A stretch of 10,825 bases of DNA, taken from the NCBI GenBank assembly GCA_002345825.1, contig DDWD01000144.1:1-10825 (forward strand). The letters are read 5' to 3'. Shown here piece after piece: positions 1 to 6,654 of this stretch (its first letter is position 1; every line of letters starts with the position of its first letter). This stretch comes from Bacteroidales bacterium UBA2295. GTDB lineage: Bacteria > Bacteroidota > Bacteroidia > Bacteroidales > Tenuifilaceae. The translations under genes were made by a program, and so were the position numbers. Below the pieces are notes generated by a model. That model saw nothing but the letters and a program-made list of their open reading frames with translations. It searched no databases and had not been told where the DNA came from.

Positions 1-943
1 TGGGCTCCACCTGATCGACCCGATTGAGCAGCTCACTTACGCTGAAAATATTGCGAAAACCATCCTTTCCCACAGCGCAAACCAATCCATTCCTCATCCA
101 GCCAGCATAGTTCTGGCTTAAATATGGGTTAACCAATGGTTTGAGCATTGGCCCCTCAAAGGATGGCGTATCATGGTATCCCATTCCCATTCCAAAAAAT
201 ACCGCATCGTAATGCCGATGAGAAATGCTGTCAACATTGCTACTTACAACCCCTTTTATTTCGTTGTTAAAAACCAGGTTTACAGTTGGGCTGTATGGGT
301 CCTCTAGCTCTCTATCGATGGGGTAGTGCTTTTTATCGAACGATTTTACAATGATTTTTGTTGGGTTCTCCAGCTCGCGATACGCAAACAGATCGGCCGA
401 CGCAACAACTTTCCACACATTTCCCTTTGCATAATCAACCTCAATTTTGTAGGGTTCAATGCTGGCCTGCTCGGTGGCAATTATTACCTGGTGCATAGCA
501 TGGCCTAAATACAATTCAGCCCACGAGAAGGTAACCCTCTCACCCTTATCGTTTTCAATAATGATATATACATCGGTGGCGGGAACAAACTCCTCGGCAT
601 TTTTCTTGTCGAGTATAAAGGGGTTTAGTAAATCGAAAAGTGAGTAACCCCGGTAGCGGTATGCCCCAACAAAATCAATTTTACCCTCGCTATTCAATGT
701 GGCCTGCTTATGCAGCACCTCACGCTTTAAGTGCCTTTTGTACTTAACCTTACCCGGCGACTTCACCTCTCCTTCAACAAAAATATCTGCTGATTTAAGC
801 TTCATTTCATCGGTACGATGGTAAAAGCTGTTGCCATCGGCATTGTAACCCCTAGTTGCACCCGAAATGGCATCGGGGATTAAATTGCATGATGACATGG
901 CTATACAGATAGCAGCGATTGGTATAATGGGTAGTATTCTCAT
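1..943 (-). CDS. Lipoprotein with two degenerate molybdopterin-oxidoreductase-like domains (partial, C-terminus missing)
   Basis: The frame is open from the ATG at 943 to the left window edge (314 codons, no stop). The N-terminus is a type II signal peptide: Arg2, a hydrophobic stretch, then the lipobox MSSC with Cys19, followed by Asn-Leu. Residues about 54-195 resemble the fold of the oxidoreductase molybdopterin-binding (sulfite oxidase-like) domain: a 'V-x-G-x-V-x-x-P-G' start, 'F-x-G-x-x-x-x-G-x-S-L-x-D-L-L' at 91-106, then strands ending in 'V-T-F-S-W-A-E-L' at 137-144. Residues from about 222 look like a second copy, with 'G-M-G' at 251-253, 'F-E-G-x-x-L-K-x-L' at 262-270 and 'K-D-G-F-R-N-I-F-S-V-S-E-L' at 293-305. 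I see no cysteine where sulfite oxidase carries its molybdenum ligand, so a catalytic role is doubtful; ligand binding is an inference. It starts 31 bases after the receptor stop and is probably the last visible gene of that operon. The domain call is from pattern memory only. Confidence 0.6.
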   Translation of the reverse strand, partial: MRILPIIPIAAICIAMSSCNLIPDAISGATRGYNADGNSFYHRTDEMKLKSADIFVEGEVKSPGKVKYKRHLKREVLHKQATLNSEGKIDFVGAYRYRGYSLFDLLNPFILDKKNAEEFVPATDVYIIIENDKGERVTFSWAELYLGHAMHQVIIATEQASIEPYKIEVDYAKGNVWKVVASADLFAYRELENPTKIIVKSFDKKHYPIDRELEDPYSPTVNLVFNNEIKGVVSSNVDSISHRHYDAVFFGMGMGYHDTPSFEGPMLKPLVNPYLSQNYAGWMRNGLVCAVGKDGFRNIFSVSELLNRVDQVEP

Positions 944-974
944 ATCAATTTTTGATTGGGTTAATGAAATATGA

Positions 975-3272
975 TTAAATTTTGGCCTTAATCTCAAGGG
1001 TAATAAACCGGCCTGGGCCAACCGAAAGATTACTTTCGTAAATCTTCTTATCCAGAATATTCTGAATATTAAGCGATAGGTTTACGCGTTTGAACAGCTC
1101 TCTCGATAGCTTAACATCAATGGTAAACTTTGCAGGTAGCTGGTTACTAAGCACCCAATCGTCGTAGGCGTTCTGGTCGTTTATGTAGGTTTCGCCCGTG
1201 TAGCGTGAGGTTACCCCCACATTCAAAATGCGATGACGGAAAAACGCTCCGGCATTGAATGAGTGCATAGGCACATCGGTTAGGTACTTGCCTGTTAAAT
1301 TAAAATCGGTGGGATCAATGGGCGTATAACCGCTAATTTTCGATGATGCAAATGCATATCCACCAAAAACCGTGAGGTGCCTAACTGGTGTTGCGGTAAA
1401 TTCGGCCTCGAGCCCCAAAATATCAACCTCAGAGATGTTGGAGCGGATCATAACCGGGCGAGAGCCGTAGCTCATTTCAATGGTTTCGCCAGTTGATACG
1501 TAGTACAGAAAATCCCTCCCTTTCGAAAAGAATGTGCTGGCCGCTACCCGAATCCAAGTGGCTGGCTTGTAGTCGCCACCAACCTCAAAATTATCTAGAT
1601 ACTCGGGTGTTAAGTTTGGATTGGCCACCTTAAAACCTCCACGAACCCTACCCGATCGGCATAAATCGTCGAGTACCGATGGGCGGAAACCGCGGCTGTA
1701 GCTGGCGTAAACCCTGTACGTGTTGCTTGGTTTATACTGAGCCGAGAGCCGTGGGCTAAAAGATCCCCAGCTAACAGGATCCTGACCAGAAAACTGATAC
1801 CCGTACATAAACGCGGTTTCGGCAGAGGGCGATTGAATAACAAACTCGCCATCGTAAAACCGTGCATAATCGTAACGCACACCAGCCGTTACATTTACCT
1901 TGTTATCAAAAAGGCTAATCTCGTCCTGCAGGTAAATGCCATAAAAATCCATTTTGCCCCGGTTATCAACCTGATCGGTAGATGTGTAGTAAACATCCGA
2001 GGCGTCAACCTCTCCTAAACGTACATCAATTCCGCCGGTGAGGGTATGGCGACCCAGAGAATAGCTTGCGCTGGTAAGCACACCATAGTCGCTCCTTAGC
2101 GAAAGCACATCGTACCAGGTGTAATCGTCCTTCATCCATTCGCTAACGCGCTTGTAGTATTCGCGCTGAAAGAAAGTAGATGCATTCCAGTTTACCTTCC
2201 CCACCTTTCCCTTAAAAATTGAGCGAATCTGGTATGTGTCGTACTCACGGGTATTGCCAAGAGGCTGGAATACCTCTTCGCCAGTTGTTCTAACATCATC
2301 AAAAAGGGTCAAGTCTATCTCTGCCGAGAATTTTTCGCCACCATCGTACCCCGATTTAAAATGGAGAACCCTCTCCTCAAAGGTTGATTTTACGATGTAC
2401 GAGTTCTCCTGTTGCTCGGCAAACGACTGGGTAATGTAGCCATCACTATTGCGAAATAGCCCATTGGCCGCCCAGTAAAAACCGTTGTTTAGCTTACCTG
2501 CAAACTTAGCGTTAATACCCTTGGTGCTATAGGTTCCGTAGCTGGCCGAAACGCTTCCTTCAAGTTTTTGGGTTGGCTTTTTGGTCACTACATTAATAAT
2601 ACCCCCCATGGCGTTTCCTCCGTATAGGGCCGATCCGGGTCCCTTAATTACCTCTATACGTTCTATTTCGCCTGTAGATATAAGATTCCAATTTACCGAG
2701 CCACCATCGGCCTTGTTTACAGGCACTCCGTTTAGTAGCACAAGCGTTCGGGCCTGCTCCTTTGCGCTTACTCCCCGCATTGATACGGTTGCTCTGAACG
2801 AGAATAGGCCAAACGAACGTGCTGTATGCACTCCTGGTAGCGATGCCAATACCTCATCAACACTTTGGTACGACGACATGGCTATGCGTTCGGGGGTAAT
2901 AACCTCAACCCTACCCGGAATATCACCTATTTTGCTCTCGGTTCGAGTTGCTGAAACAACCACCTCGTCAATAAAAACATCCTCCTCCTCAAGTAAAAAT
3001 TCGATATTAATCTCCTTATCGGTAAGCTGTATCTGTTTGCGCTGGGGCTTATAGCCCACAAGGGTAACGTTTACTGTATGTTGCCCCTGTTTTAAATCCG
3101 ACAAAGTAAAAGTCCCCTGTGCATCTGATGCTGTTCCCTTCTGGCCCACGGTGATATGCACGCTTTCGAGTGGCTTATTGGTATTTTTGTCTTTTACTGT
3201 TCCCTTGATACTTGTTTGAGCAAAAGCTCCCATACACAAGGAGAATAAGAGGAAAAATATGCTAACTTTCAT
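975..3272 (-). CDS. TonB-dependent outer-membrane receptor (left copy)
   Basis: A 765-residue outer-membrane active transporter driven by TonB-ExbBD. I place the start at the ATG at 3272, not at 3299, because it directly precedes a clean signal peptide (residues 1-18, cleavage after AFA). Residues 19-95 form a carboxypeptidase-regulatory-like domain (the 'G-T-V-K-D' start, then 'G-T-F-T-L' and 'V-G-Y'). A TonB-box-like segment (IDEVVVSATR) at 101-110 leads into the plug at about 110-233, with 'S-M-R-G-V', 'L-L-N-G-V-P' and the 'I-E-V-I-K-G-P-G-S-A-L-Y-G' block at 206-218. The rest is a 22-strand type beta-barrel containing 'A-N-P-N-L-T-P-E', a motif common in siderophore, haem and cobalamin receptors. 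The chain ends in KAKI, not in the usual aromatic residue. It lies 58 bases after a lipoprotein gene. The receptor at 7548-9857 is a clear paralogue. The substrate is not readable from the sequence. Confidence 0.95.
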   Translation of the reverse strand: MKVSIFFLLFSLCMGAFAQTSIKGTVKDKNTNKPLESVHITVGQKGTASDAQGTFTLSDLKQGQHTVNVTLVGYKPQRKQIQLTDKEINIEFLLEEEDVFIDEVVVSATRTESKIGDIPGRVEVITPERIAMSSYQSVDEVLASLPGVHTARSFGLFSFRATVSMRGVSAKEQARTLVLLNGVPVNKADGGSVNWNLISTGEIERIEVIKGPGSALYGGNAMGGIINVVTKKPTQKLEGSVSASYGTYSTKGINAKFAGKLNNGFYWAANGLFRNSDGYITQSFAEQQENSYIVKSTFEERVLHFKSGYDGGEKFSAEIDLTLFDDVRTTGEEVFQPLGNTREYDTYQIRSIFKGKVGKVNWNASTFFQREYYKRVSEWMKDDYTWYDVLSLRSDYGVLTSASYSLGRHTLTGGIDVRLGEVDASDVYYTSTDQVDNRGKMDFYGIYLQDEISLFDNKVNVTAGVRYDYARFYDGEFVIQSPSAETAFMYGYQFSGQDPVSWGSFSPRLSAQYKPSNTYRVYASYSRGFRPSVLDDLCRSGRVRGGFKVANPNLTPEYLDNFEVGGDYKPATWIRVAASTFFSKGRDFLYYVSTGETIEMSYGSRPVMIRSNISEVDILGLEAEFTATPVRHLTVFGGYAFASSKISGYTPIDPTDFNLTGKYLTDVPMHSFNAGAFFRHRILNVGVTSRYTGETYINDQNAYDDWVLSNQLPAKFTIDVKLSRELFKRVNLSLNIQNILDKKIYESNLSVGPGRFITLEIKAKI

Positions 3273-3330
3273 ATATCCGTGTATTTTACCCACAGCCAAC
3301 AGGCTAACCCATATGGTGTGAGCATTTATT

Positions 3331-4227
3331 TTAATCCTGTATTTTTATCTCCAAATCCATATAACCATCGGTTGTGGTATCGGCGTGTTTTACCCGAATA
3401 ATACCATACTTTCCCTCTTGGGTTTTAAAGGGTACCAGCTTTCCGGTATAGCTATACTTGCAGTTACCGCTGGTGGAACCCGGGCTATAGGAGTTAACCA
3501 AAAGGCTATCGTTAGCTGCAGCAATAAACTCATCGAGGTTTACCAGGTCGTTATCGGTTGCGTTGTAGTCGTATAGCGTAGAGTTTCGGGTTTCCCAATC
3601 AGATATTAAAGGATAGTAACTCGGTACAGTTGAATAATTGGGACAATTCAGCGTTGGCGACCACTCCCCACTAGTAAGATACACAAACCCTAGAATGTCG
3701 ATTTTTGCCTCGTTGCCCACCACTGTCTCGTTGGTATAAGCCGTTCCTGTATTAACATCAAGAAAATGGGGGTATTCTTCGTTGTCTTGCATACCAATCT
3801 TAATCGATTCGAAATGTTTAATTGGGCCGTAGGCCGTGCCCTCACCAAGGTATATGGTAAGCGATGTAATAGCCGTATCTCGGGTAGCATTCATCGCCAT
3901 AAATCGCCACTCCTCTTGCTGTGCTTCCGATTTGACTGCATTTAGTTCAACTTCATAATCATCATTCTCAACAAAAATACCCTGATCCAGCTCAGTGGTA
4001 ACTGTTCCGTTGGCTATACGCTGAACACGGATGTTGGTGAGCGTTTCGCCTCCTCCGTTAGCTACAATACCAAATGATAATTTACCACCAATGGGAATCT
4101 CATCACCCTGGTGTGTAAAATCGCCAACCTTTAAACTAATGGAAGGAGGGGTAACCATAGGGTCGTCGGTTTTGCAACCGAATAAAACCATAGCGACTGT
4201 TAGAAGTAATAAATGTTTTATATTCAT
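3331..4227 (-). CDS. Surface lipoprotein, receptor-associated paralogue family (two-domain)
   Basis: A 298-residue lipoprotein. The ATG at 4227 is chosen over the upstream GTG at 4260 because it begins the signal peptide (lysine near the N-terminus, hydrophobic core, lipobox LFGC with Cys18) and has GGAGAG just before it, the only good Shine-Dalgarno site in the window. The residues after Cys (Lys-Thr-Asp-Asp) resemble a Bacteroidota surface-export signal, so a cell-surface location is likely. Residues about 28-125 look like an Ig-like beta domain beginning PPSISL. The rest (about 130-298) is a second domain also present in the lipoproteins at 4374-5147 and 6655-7536, with 'K-I-D-I-L', 'W-E-T-R-N-S-T-L-Y', 'F-K-T' and 'K-Y-G-I-I-R-V' as landmarks. 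I do not recognise a named family. Its place just before a TonB receptor gene suggests a surface ligand-binding partner, as in HmuY-HmuR, but that is inference. Confidence 0.85.
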   Translation of the reverse strand: MNIKHLLLLTVAMVLFGCKTDDPMVTPPSISLKVGDFTHQGDEIPIGGKLSFGIVANGGGETLTNIRVQRIANGTVTTELDQGIFVENDDYEVELNAVKSEAQQEEWRFMAMNATRDTAITSLTIYLGEGTAYGPIKHFESIKIGMQDNEEYPHFLDVNTGTAYTNETVVGNEAKIDILGFVYLTSGEWSPTLNCPNYSTVPSYYPLISDWETRNSTLYDYNATDNDLVNLDEFIAAANDSLLVNSYSPGSTSGNCKYSYTGKLVPFKTQEGKYGIIRVKHADTTTDGYMDLEIKIQD

Positions 4228-4306
4228 CTCTCCAAAATGTTTGCAATTACCTATTGCCACTTCGTATAGTTAAAACGCACTAATTCCTTAGCACTCTTGT
4301 ATCTTT

Positions 4307-4352
4307 AAAAAGTATTAACCCCGAAAGGCAGGAATTTCCTCTCAGGGTTAAT
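4307..4352 (-). terminator. Probable intrinsic terminator or attenuator after the first left-operon lipoprotein
   Basis: On the minus strand an 8-base-pair stem (ATTAACCC pairing with GGGTTAAT, window positions 4314-4321 and 4345-4352) encloses a 23-base loop that can itself fold through the near-palindrome at 4330-4340. Five T residues follow two bases after the stem (4311 down to 4307). It sits 21 bases beyond the stop of the gene at 4374-5147 and ahead of the next gene. I see no TAnnTTTG promoter between it and the 4227 start, so it may be leaky, lowering expression of the receptor relative to the first lipoprotein. Confidence 0.5.
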
Positions 4353-4373
4353 GGTTGAGTATAGAGAAAAAGA

Positions 4374-5147
4374 TTACTTGGTTTTGTATTCAAATTTCAC
4401 GTTTCCTGTTGCTCCATCGGTAACATCAAGTATCTTAACCAATACGTACAGCTCGTTTTCGCTGTCTATTTTGGTTTTGATTGACCAGATTTGATCTTTG
4501 GTCAACATCTTGGCCTTGCGACGTCCCTCATCCTCGTTGTAGTATGTTGCTATGGCCTCATCGCCATTTTCAAGGGCATCAAAATCGGCAACAGCAACGT
4601 CTTCGAGTTGATAAAAACGGGTTTCGTTTTGAACATCCCAGTTTACGGGATCGTTATCGCCATCACCAAAAATTCCACTGATGTTCGATTGGGGCCCTCC
4701 AAATGCAATGTCGTTGCCCTCCTCGTAAAAGCAGAAAATATCAATATCTGACTGGTTTTGAGCCGCTTCATCAAGCGTATAAACAGCATTTTGGGTAAAT
4801 GATAAAAACCCTGGAATTTCGGTATTTTCCTGCGCACCAAGAGTGGCAATTTTTTGTTCCACAAAATTTGCCGTAATGGTTACATTCCCTGCGGTTGTGG
4901 TGTAAGTAAATTCAGGCAATGCGCTCAATTCCTCACTACCTTGAGTCCAATTTACAAACTTGTAACCCTCATTTGCTGTTGCAGTTATTACAACAGCCTC
5001 GCCTTCGGAGTAATCGCCTGCTCCTGTTACTGTTCCCGCATTCTCAGGATTTACGGTAAGCCTTAAAGTGTATGACTTCTCGCATGACGAAAATCCAATG
5101 GCCAAAACTAGAGCAACTGTAAAAAAAATAAATCTTTTTGCTTTCAT
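4374..5147 (-). CDS. Lipoprotein with InlB-B-type repeat and the shared receptor-associated C-terminal domain
   Basis: A 257-residue lipoprotein, first gene of the leftward set, starting at the ATG at 5147. Signal peptide: Lys-rich start (MKAKR), hydrophobic core, lipobox FSSC with Cys22, followed by Glu-Lys-Ser. Residues about 26-95 match the divergent InlB B-repeat (bacterial repeat) pattern: 'L-T-V-N-P-E-N-A-G-T-V', then 'G-D-Y-S-E-G-E-A-V', then 'A-N-E-G-Y-K-F-V-N-W'. Residues about 110-257 form the domain shared with the other two small lipoproteins: 'F-L-S-F', 'Y-T-L-D-E-A-A-Q-N-Q', 'I-D-I-F', 'W-D-V-Q-N-E-T-R-F' and a final 'G-N-V-K-F-E-Y'. It contains no histidine, which argues against the bis-histidine haem binding known for P. 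gingivalis HmuY. A strong Bacteroidota promoter lies 54 bases upstream. A surface ligand-binding or adhesin-like role is inferred; the molecular function is unknown. Confidence 0.88.
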   Translation of the reverse strand: MKAKRFIFFTVALVLAIGFSSCEKSYTLRLTVNPENAGTVTGAGDYSEGEAVVITATANEGYKFVNWTQGSEELSALPEFTYTTTAGNVTITANFVEQKIATLGAQENTEIPGFLSFTQNAVYTLDEAAQNQSDIDIFCFYEEGNDIAFGGPQSNISGIFGDGDNDPVNWDVQNETRFYQLEDVAVADFDALENGDEAIATYYNEDEGRRKAKMLTKDQIWSIKTKIDSENELYVLVKILDVTDGATGNVKFEYKTK

Positions 5148-5200
5148 TGTTAAAAATAATTTAGGTTGATTTCAATATGTATTGTAGTGCATATCGGTTA

Positions 5201-5230
5201 CAAATATATGGCATAAAAAATTCCATACAA
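5201..5230 (-). promoter_or_regulatory. Bacteroidota-type promoter for the leftward operon
   Basis: Read on the minus strand, TTG (5230-5228), 19 bases, then TATATTTG (5208-5201). The second element fits the Bacteroidota -7 consensus TAnnTTTG exactly, and the spacing is typical. Transcription would begin near 5195, giving an AT-rich leader of roughly 48 bases before the ATG at 5147. Confidence 0.65.
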
Positions 5231-5282
5231 CTTCAAAAAACATATTTTACAACACATTATGCAAAATATTACATATCAACTA

Positions 5283-5311
5283 TTGTTCTCTATGTAAGAT
5301 TTGTATTTTTG
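5283..5311 (+). promoter_or_regulatory. Bacteroidota-type promoter for the rightward genes
   Basis: TTG at 5283-5285, 18 bases, then TATTTTTG at 5304-5311, an exact TAnnTTTG match. Transcription would start near 5317, about 17 bases before the ATG at 5334. Together with the minus-strand promoter at 5201-5230 it makes this intergenic region a divergent control region. I do not see a convincing operator palindrome between the two. Confidence 0.6.
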
Positions 5312-5333
5312 CCATATTCAATATTTTACTTTG

Positions 5334-6080
5334 ATGAATAAATATTTGGTTGGCATAGACGATACTGATAACAATGAAAGTAGGGGGACAGGATTCCTAG
5401 CCCGATCAATGGCTGAGTATATTAACGATAATGGGCTAGGTGTATCGGGTGGTATTACACGTCATCAGTTGCTTTTTGACCCTCGCGTTCCTTACACGTC
5501 GCATAATTCTTCTGCTTGTATAGAGGTTACCACAGCTAATCCTAAGCAATTATGGGATGAAATGATTACGTTTCTTGTAAACTCGTGTGCTATTGGCTCC
5601 GACTGTGGCCTATGTATGGTGGAAGAGGATGATGTTCCATTGGCCATTGTTGAGTGGGGTTACAAGGCAAAAACCGAGCTCGTTAACAAGAAACTTGCTG
5701 CCGATCTGGCTCAAATACACAATATCAGTCTAATAGGTTTAACAGGTACCCACGATGGGATAATTGGTGCAATGGCCGCTGTGGGTTTACGTTCATCGGG
5801 TAACGATGGGCGATTTGTTAGTCTGCGAGGTACCGACATAAGAACCATTGAGGGAATCCATACGCTAAATGAATTAAAAGAGATACTTGAAATACATGAA
5901 GCTATAACCACAGAAGGGAAACTGGTAAATCACGATGCCCCTATTTGTTTTGACGGGGGTTGGTTTCGTCCTGTTCATAAAGATGGCCTAATTACTATTG
6001 TACTAAATAATTCCAATTCCTATGATCACAACATCTACAAACTCGCAGACAAGGACTACATCAAGAGCATTTCCAACTAG
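5334..6080 (+). CDS. TiaS-like protein (GIDDTD ATP-binding domain), bacterial short form
   Basis: A 248-residue cytosolic protein. The ATG at 5334 is chosen because the conserved region starts at once; the TTG at 5301 lies inside the promoter. It resembles the N-terminal half of archaeal TiaS, the ATP-dependent enzyme that attaches agmatine to C34 of tRNA-Ile2: 'V-G-I-D-D-T-D' at 6-12, 'D-P-R-V-P-Y' at 49-54 followed by a polar loop and 'A-C-I-E-V', and 'D-G-I-I-G-A-M-A-A-V-G' at 141-151. It ends where TiaS would continue into its OB-fold and zinc-ribbon tRNA-binding part (archaeal enzymes are about 420 residues). A cysteine cluster C-x5-C-x2-C (85, 91, 94) could bind metal. Bacteria modify this tRNA with TilS instead, so a tRNA role is unlikely. 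ATP-dependent phosphorylation or conjugation of a small molecule is an inference. It overlaps the next gene by 59 bases. Confidence 0.8.
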   Translation: MNKYLVGIDDTDNNESRGTGFLARSMAEYINDNGLGVSGGITRHQLLFDPRVPYTSHNSSACIEVTTANPKQLWDEMITFLVNSCAIGSDCGLCMVEEDDVPLAIVEWGYKAKTELVNKKLAADLAQIHNISLIGLTGTHDGIIGAMAAVGLRSSGNDGRFVSLRGTDIRTIEGIHTLNELKEILEIHEAITTEGKLVNHDAPICFDGGWFRPVHKDGLITIVLNNSNSYDHNIYKLADKDYIKSISN

Positions 6081-6606
6081 CGTTTCGCTGGCTCTTCAGC
6101 TATTGGCTTTGCTTTTAGTTGGTTTTACAGCAACATGGCTGCACGCAAGGTTTAGATTTCCAATGAATCTACCTGGTAGGCATGGGCTTGAGTTTATGCT
6201 TCTTATTATGGGCGCTCGCTACATTTCGGGTTTAAGATTATCGGCCACCGTTGCAGTTTCGGGCTCGGTTTTGGCATCTCTTATCCCTGTTCTAGGATTT
6301 AAAGACCCTATGTTACCCTACATGTATATAACCATGGGTGCACTAATCGACTTTGCCTGGTACCGTTGGTCAACCCTTCGAAAATGGGTTCCCTTGGTTG
6401 CACTTCTTGGTGGATTGGCCTATGGGCTAATACCAACAATACGATTGGGATTTTTGCTTCTAGGGTCTTATCCCTACAATAGCTTTTTAAAGCATGGGTA
6501 TATCGTTCCTTTCCTAACCCATATCGCCTTTGGCTTTGTTGGAGCGTTTGCAGGTGTGGGGTTAATATCGGAAATTAGAAAGCGAGTGAAGAAAAAAAAT
6601 AGCTAA
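6022..6606 (+). CDS. Six-helix integral membrane protein, possibly ECF S-component-like
   Basis: A 194-residue inner-membrane protein of unrecognised family. Hydrophobic segments fall at about 22-41, 55-71, 74-92, 97-115, 121-146 and 161-184, ending in a positive cytoplasmic tail (RKRVKKK). The size and six-helix count suit substrate-binding S components of energy-coupling-factor importers, and 'M-G-A-L-I-D' at 105-110 recalls such proteins, but no signature I can name confirms it. The ATG at 6022 lies 59 bases inside the preceding gene; the next methionine (residue 48) would remove the first helix, and I see no GTG or TTG between the preceding stop and that helix, so the overlapping start is kept. 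Translational coupling to the TiaS-like gene is likely. No ECF ATPase or T component is in the window. Confidence 0.75.
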   Translation: MITTSTNSQTRTTSRAFPTSVSLALQLLALLLVGFTATWLHARFRFPMNLPGRHGLEFMLLIMGARYISGLRLSATVAVSGSVLASLIPVLGFKDPMLPYMYITMGALIDFAWYRWSTLRKWVPLVALLGGLAYGLIPTIRLGFLLLGSYPYNSFLKHGYIVPFLTHIAFGFVGAFAGVGLISEIRKRVKKKNS

Positions 6607-6611
6607 ACCCT

Positions 6612-6641
6612 AAAGGGCTGCAGCATTATGTGGCCCTTTTT
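6612..6641 (+). terminator. Hairpin with short T-run after the membrane-protein gene
   Basis: AAAGGGC at 6612-6618 pairs with GCCCTTT at 6633-6639. The stem continues through two G-T wobbles and two further pairs (positions 6619-6622 with 6629-6632) to a six-base loop, giving 11 pairs. A run of five T residues (6637-6641) overlaps the 3' arm. It follows the stop at 6606 by five bases. The T-tail is short and no promoter is visible before the next gene, so partial termination or an RNA-processing boundary is as likely as full termination. Confidence 0.5.
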
Positions 6642-6654
6642 AACACCTGCCGTT

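Noticed and set aside
326..647. Two overlapping plus-strand open frames at the left end
   Set aside because: They are antisense to the long uninterrupted minus-strand lipoprotein frame that has a lipobox and domain-like pattern.
944..956. Five-base-pair hairpin between the left receptor and the partial lipoprotein
   Set aside because: AT-only short stem with no T-tail; probably chance in a 31-base intergenic spacer.
2581..3054. A 157-codon plus-strand open frame inside the left receptor gene
   Set aside because: It is antisense to the conserved plug region, has a low-complexity Ser/Thr/Pro-rich translation and no start context; it is a shadow of the receptor frame.
3273..3330. Small inverted repeat AGCC/GGCT between lipoprotein and left receptor
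   Set aside because: Only four base pairs with no T-run; too weak to call a terminator.
3331..4227. Direct assignment of this lipoprotein as a haem-binding HmuY
   Set aside because: The gene order is similar, but histidines are not conserved among the three paralogues and I cannot align it confidently; kept as a hypothesis only.
5301..5333. Upstream TTG start for the TiaS-like protein
   Set aside because: The TTG lies within the -7 promoter region and before the expected transcript start; the ATG at 5334 begins the conserved region.
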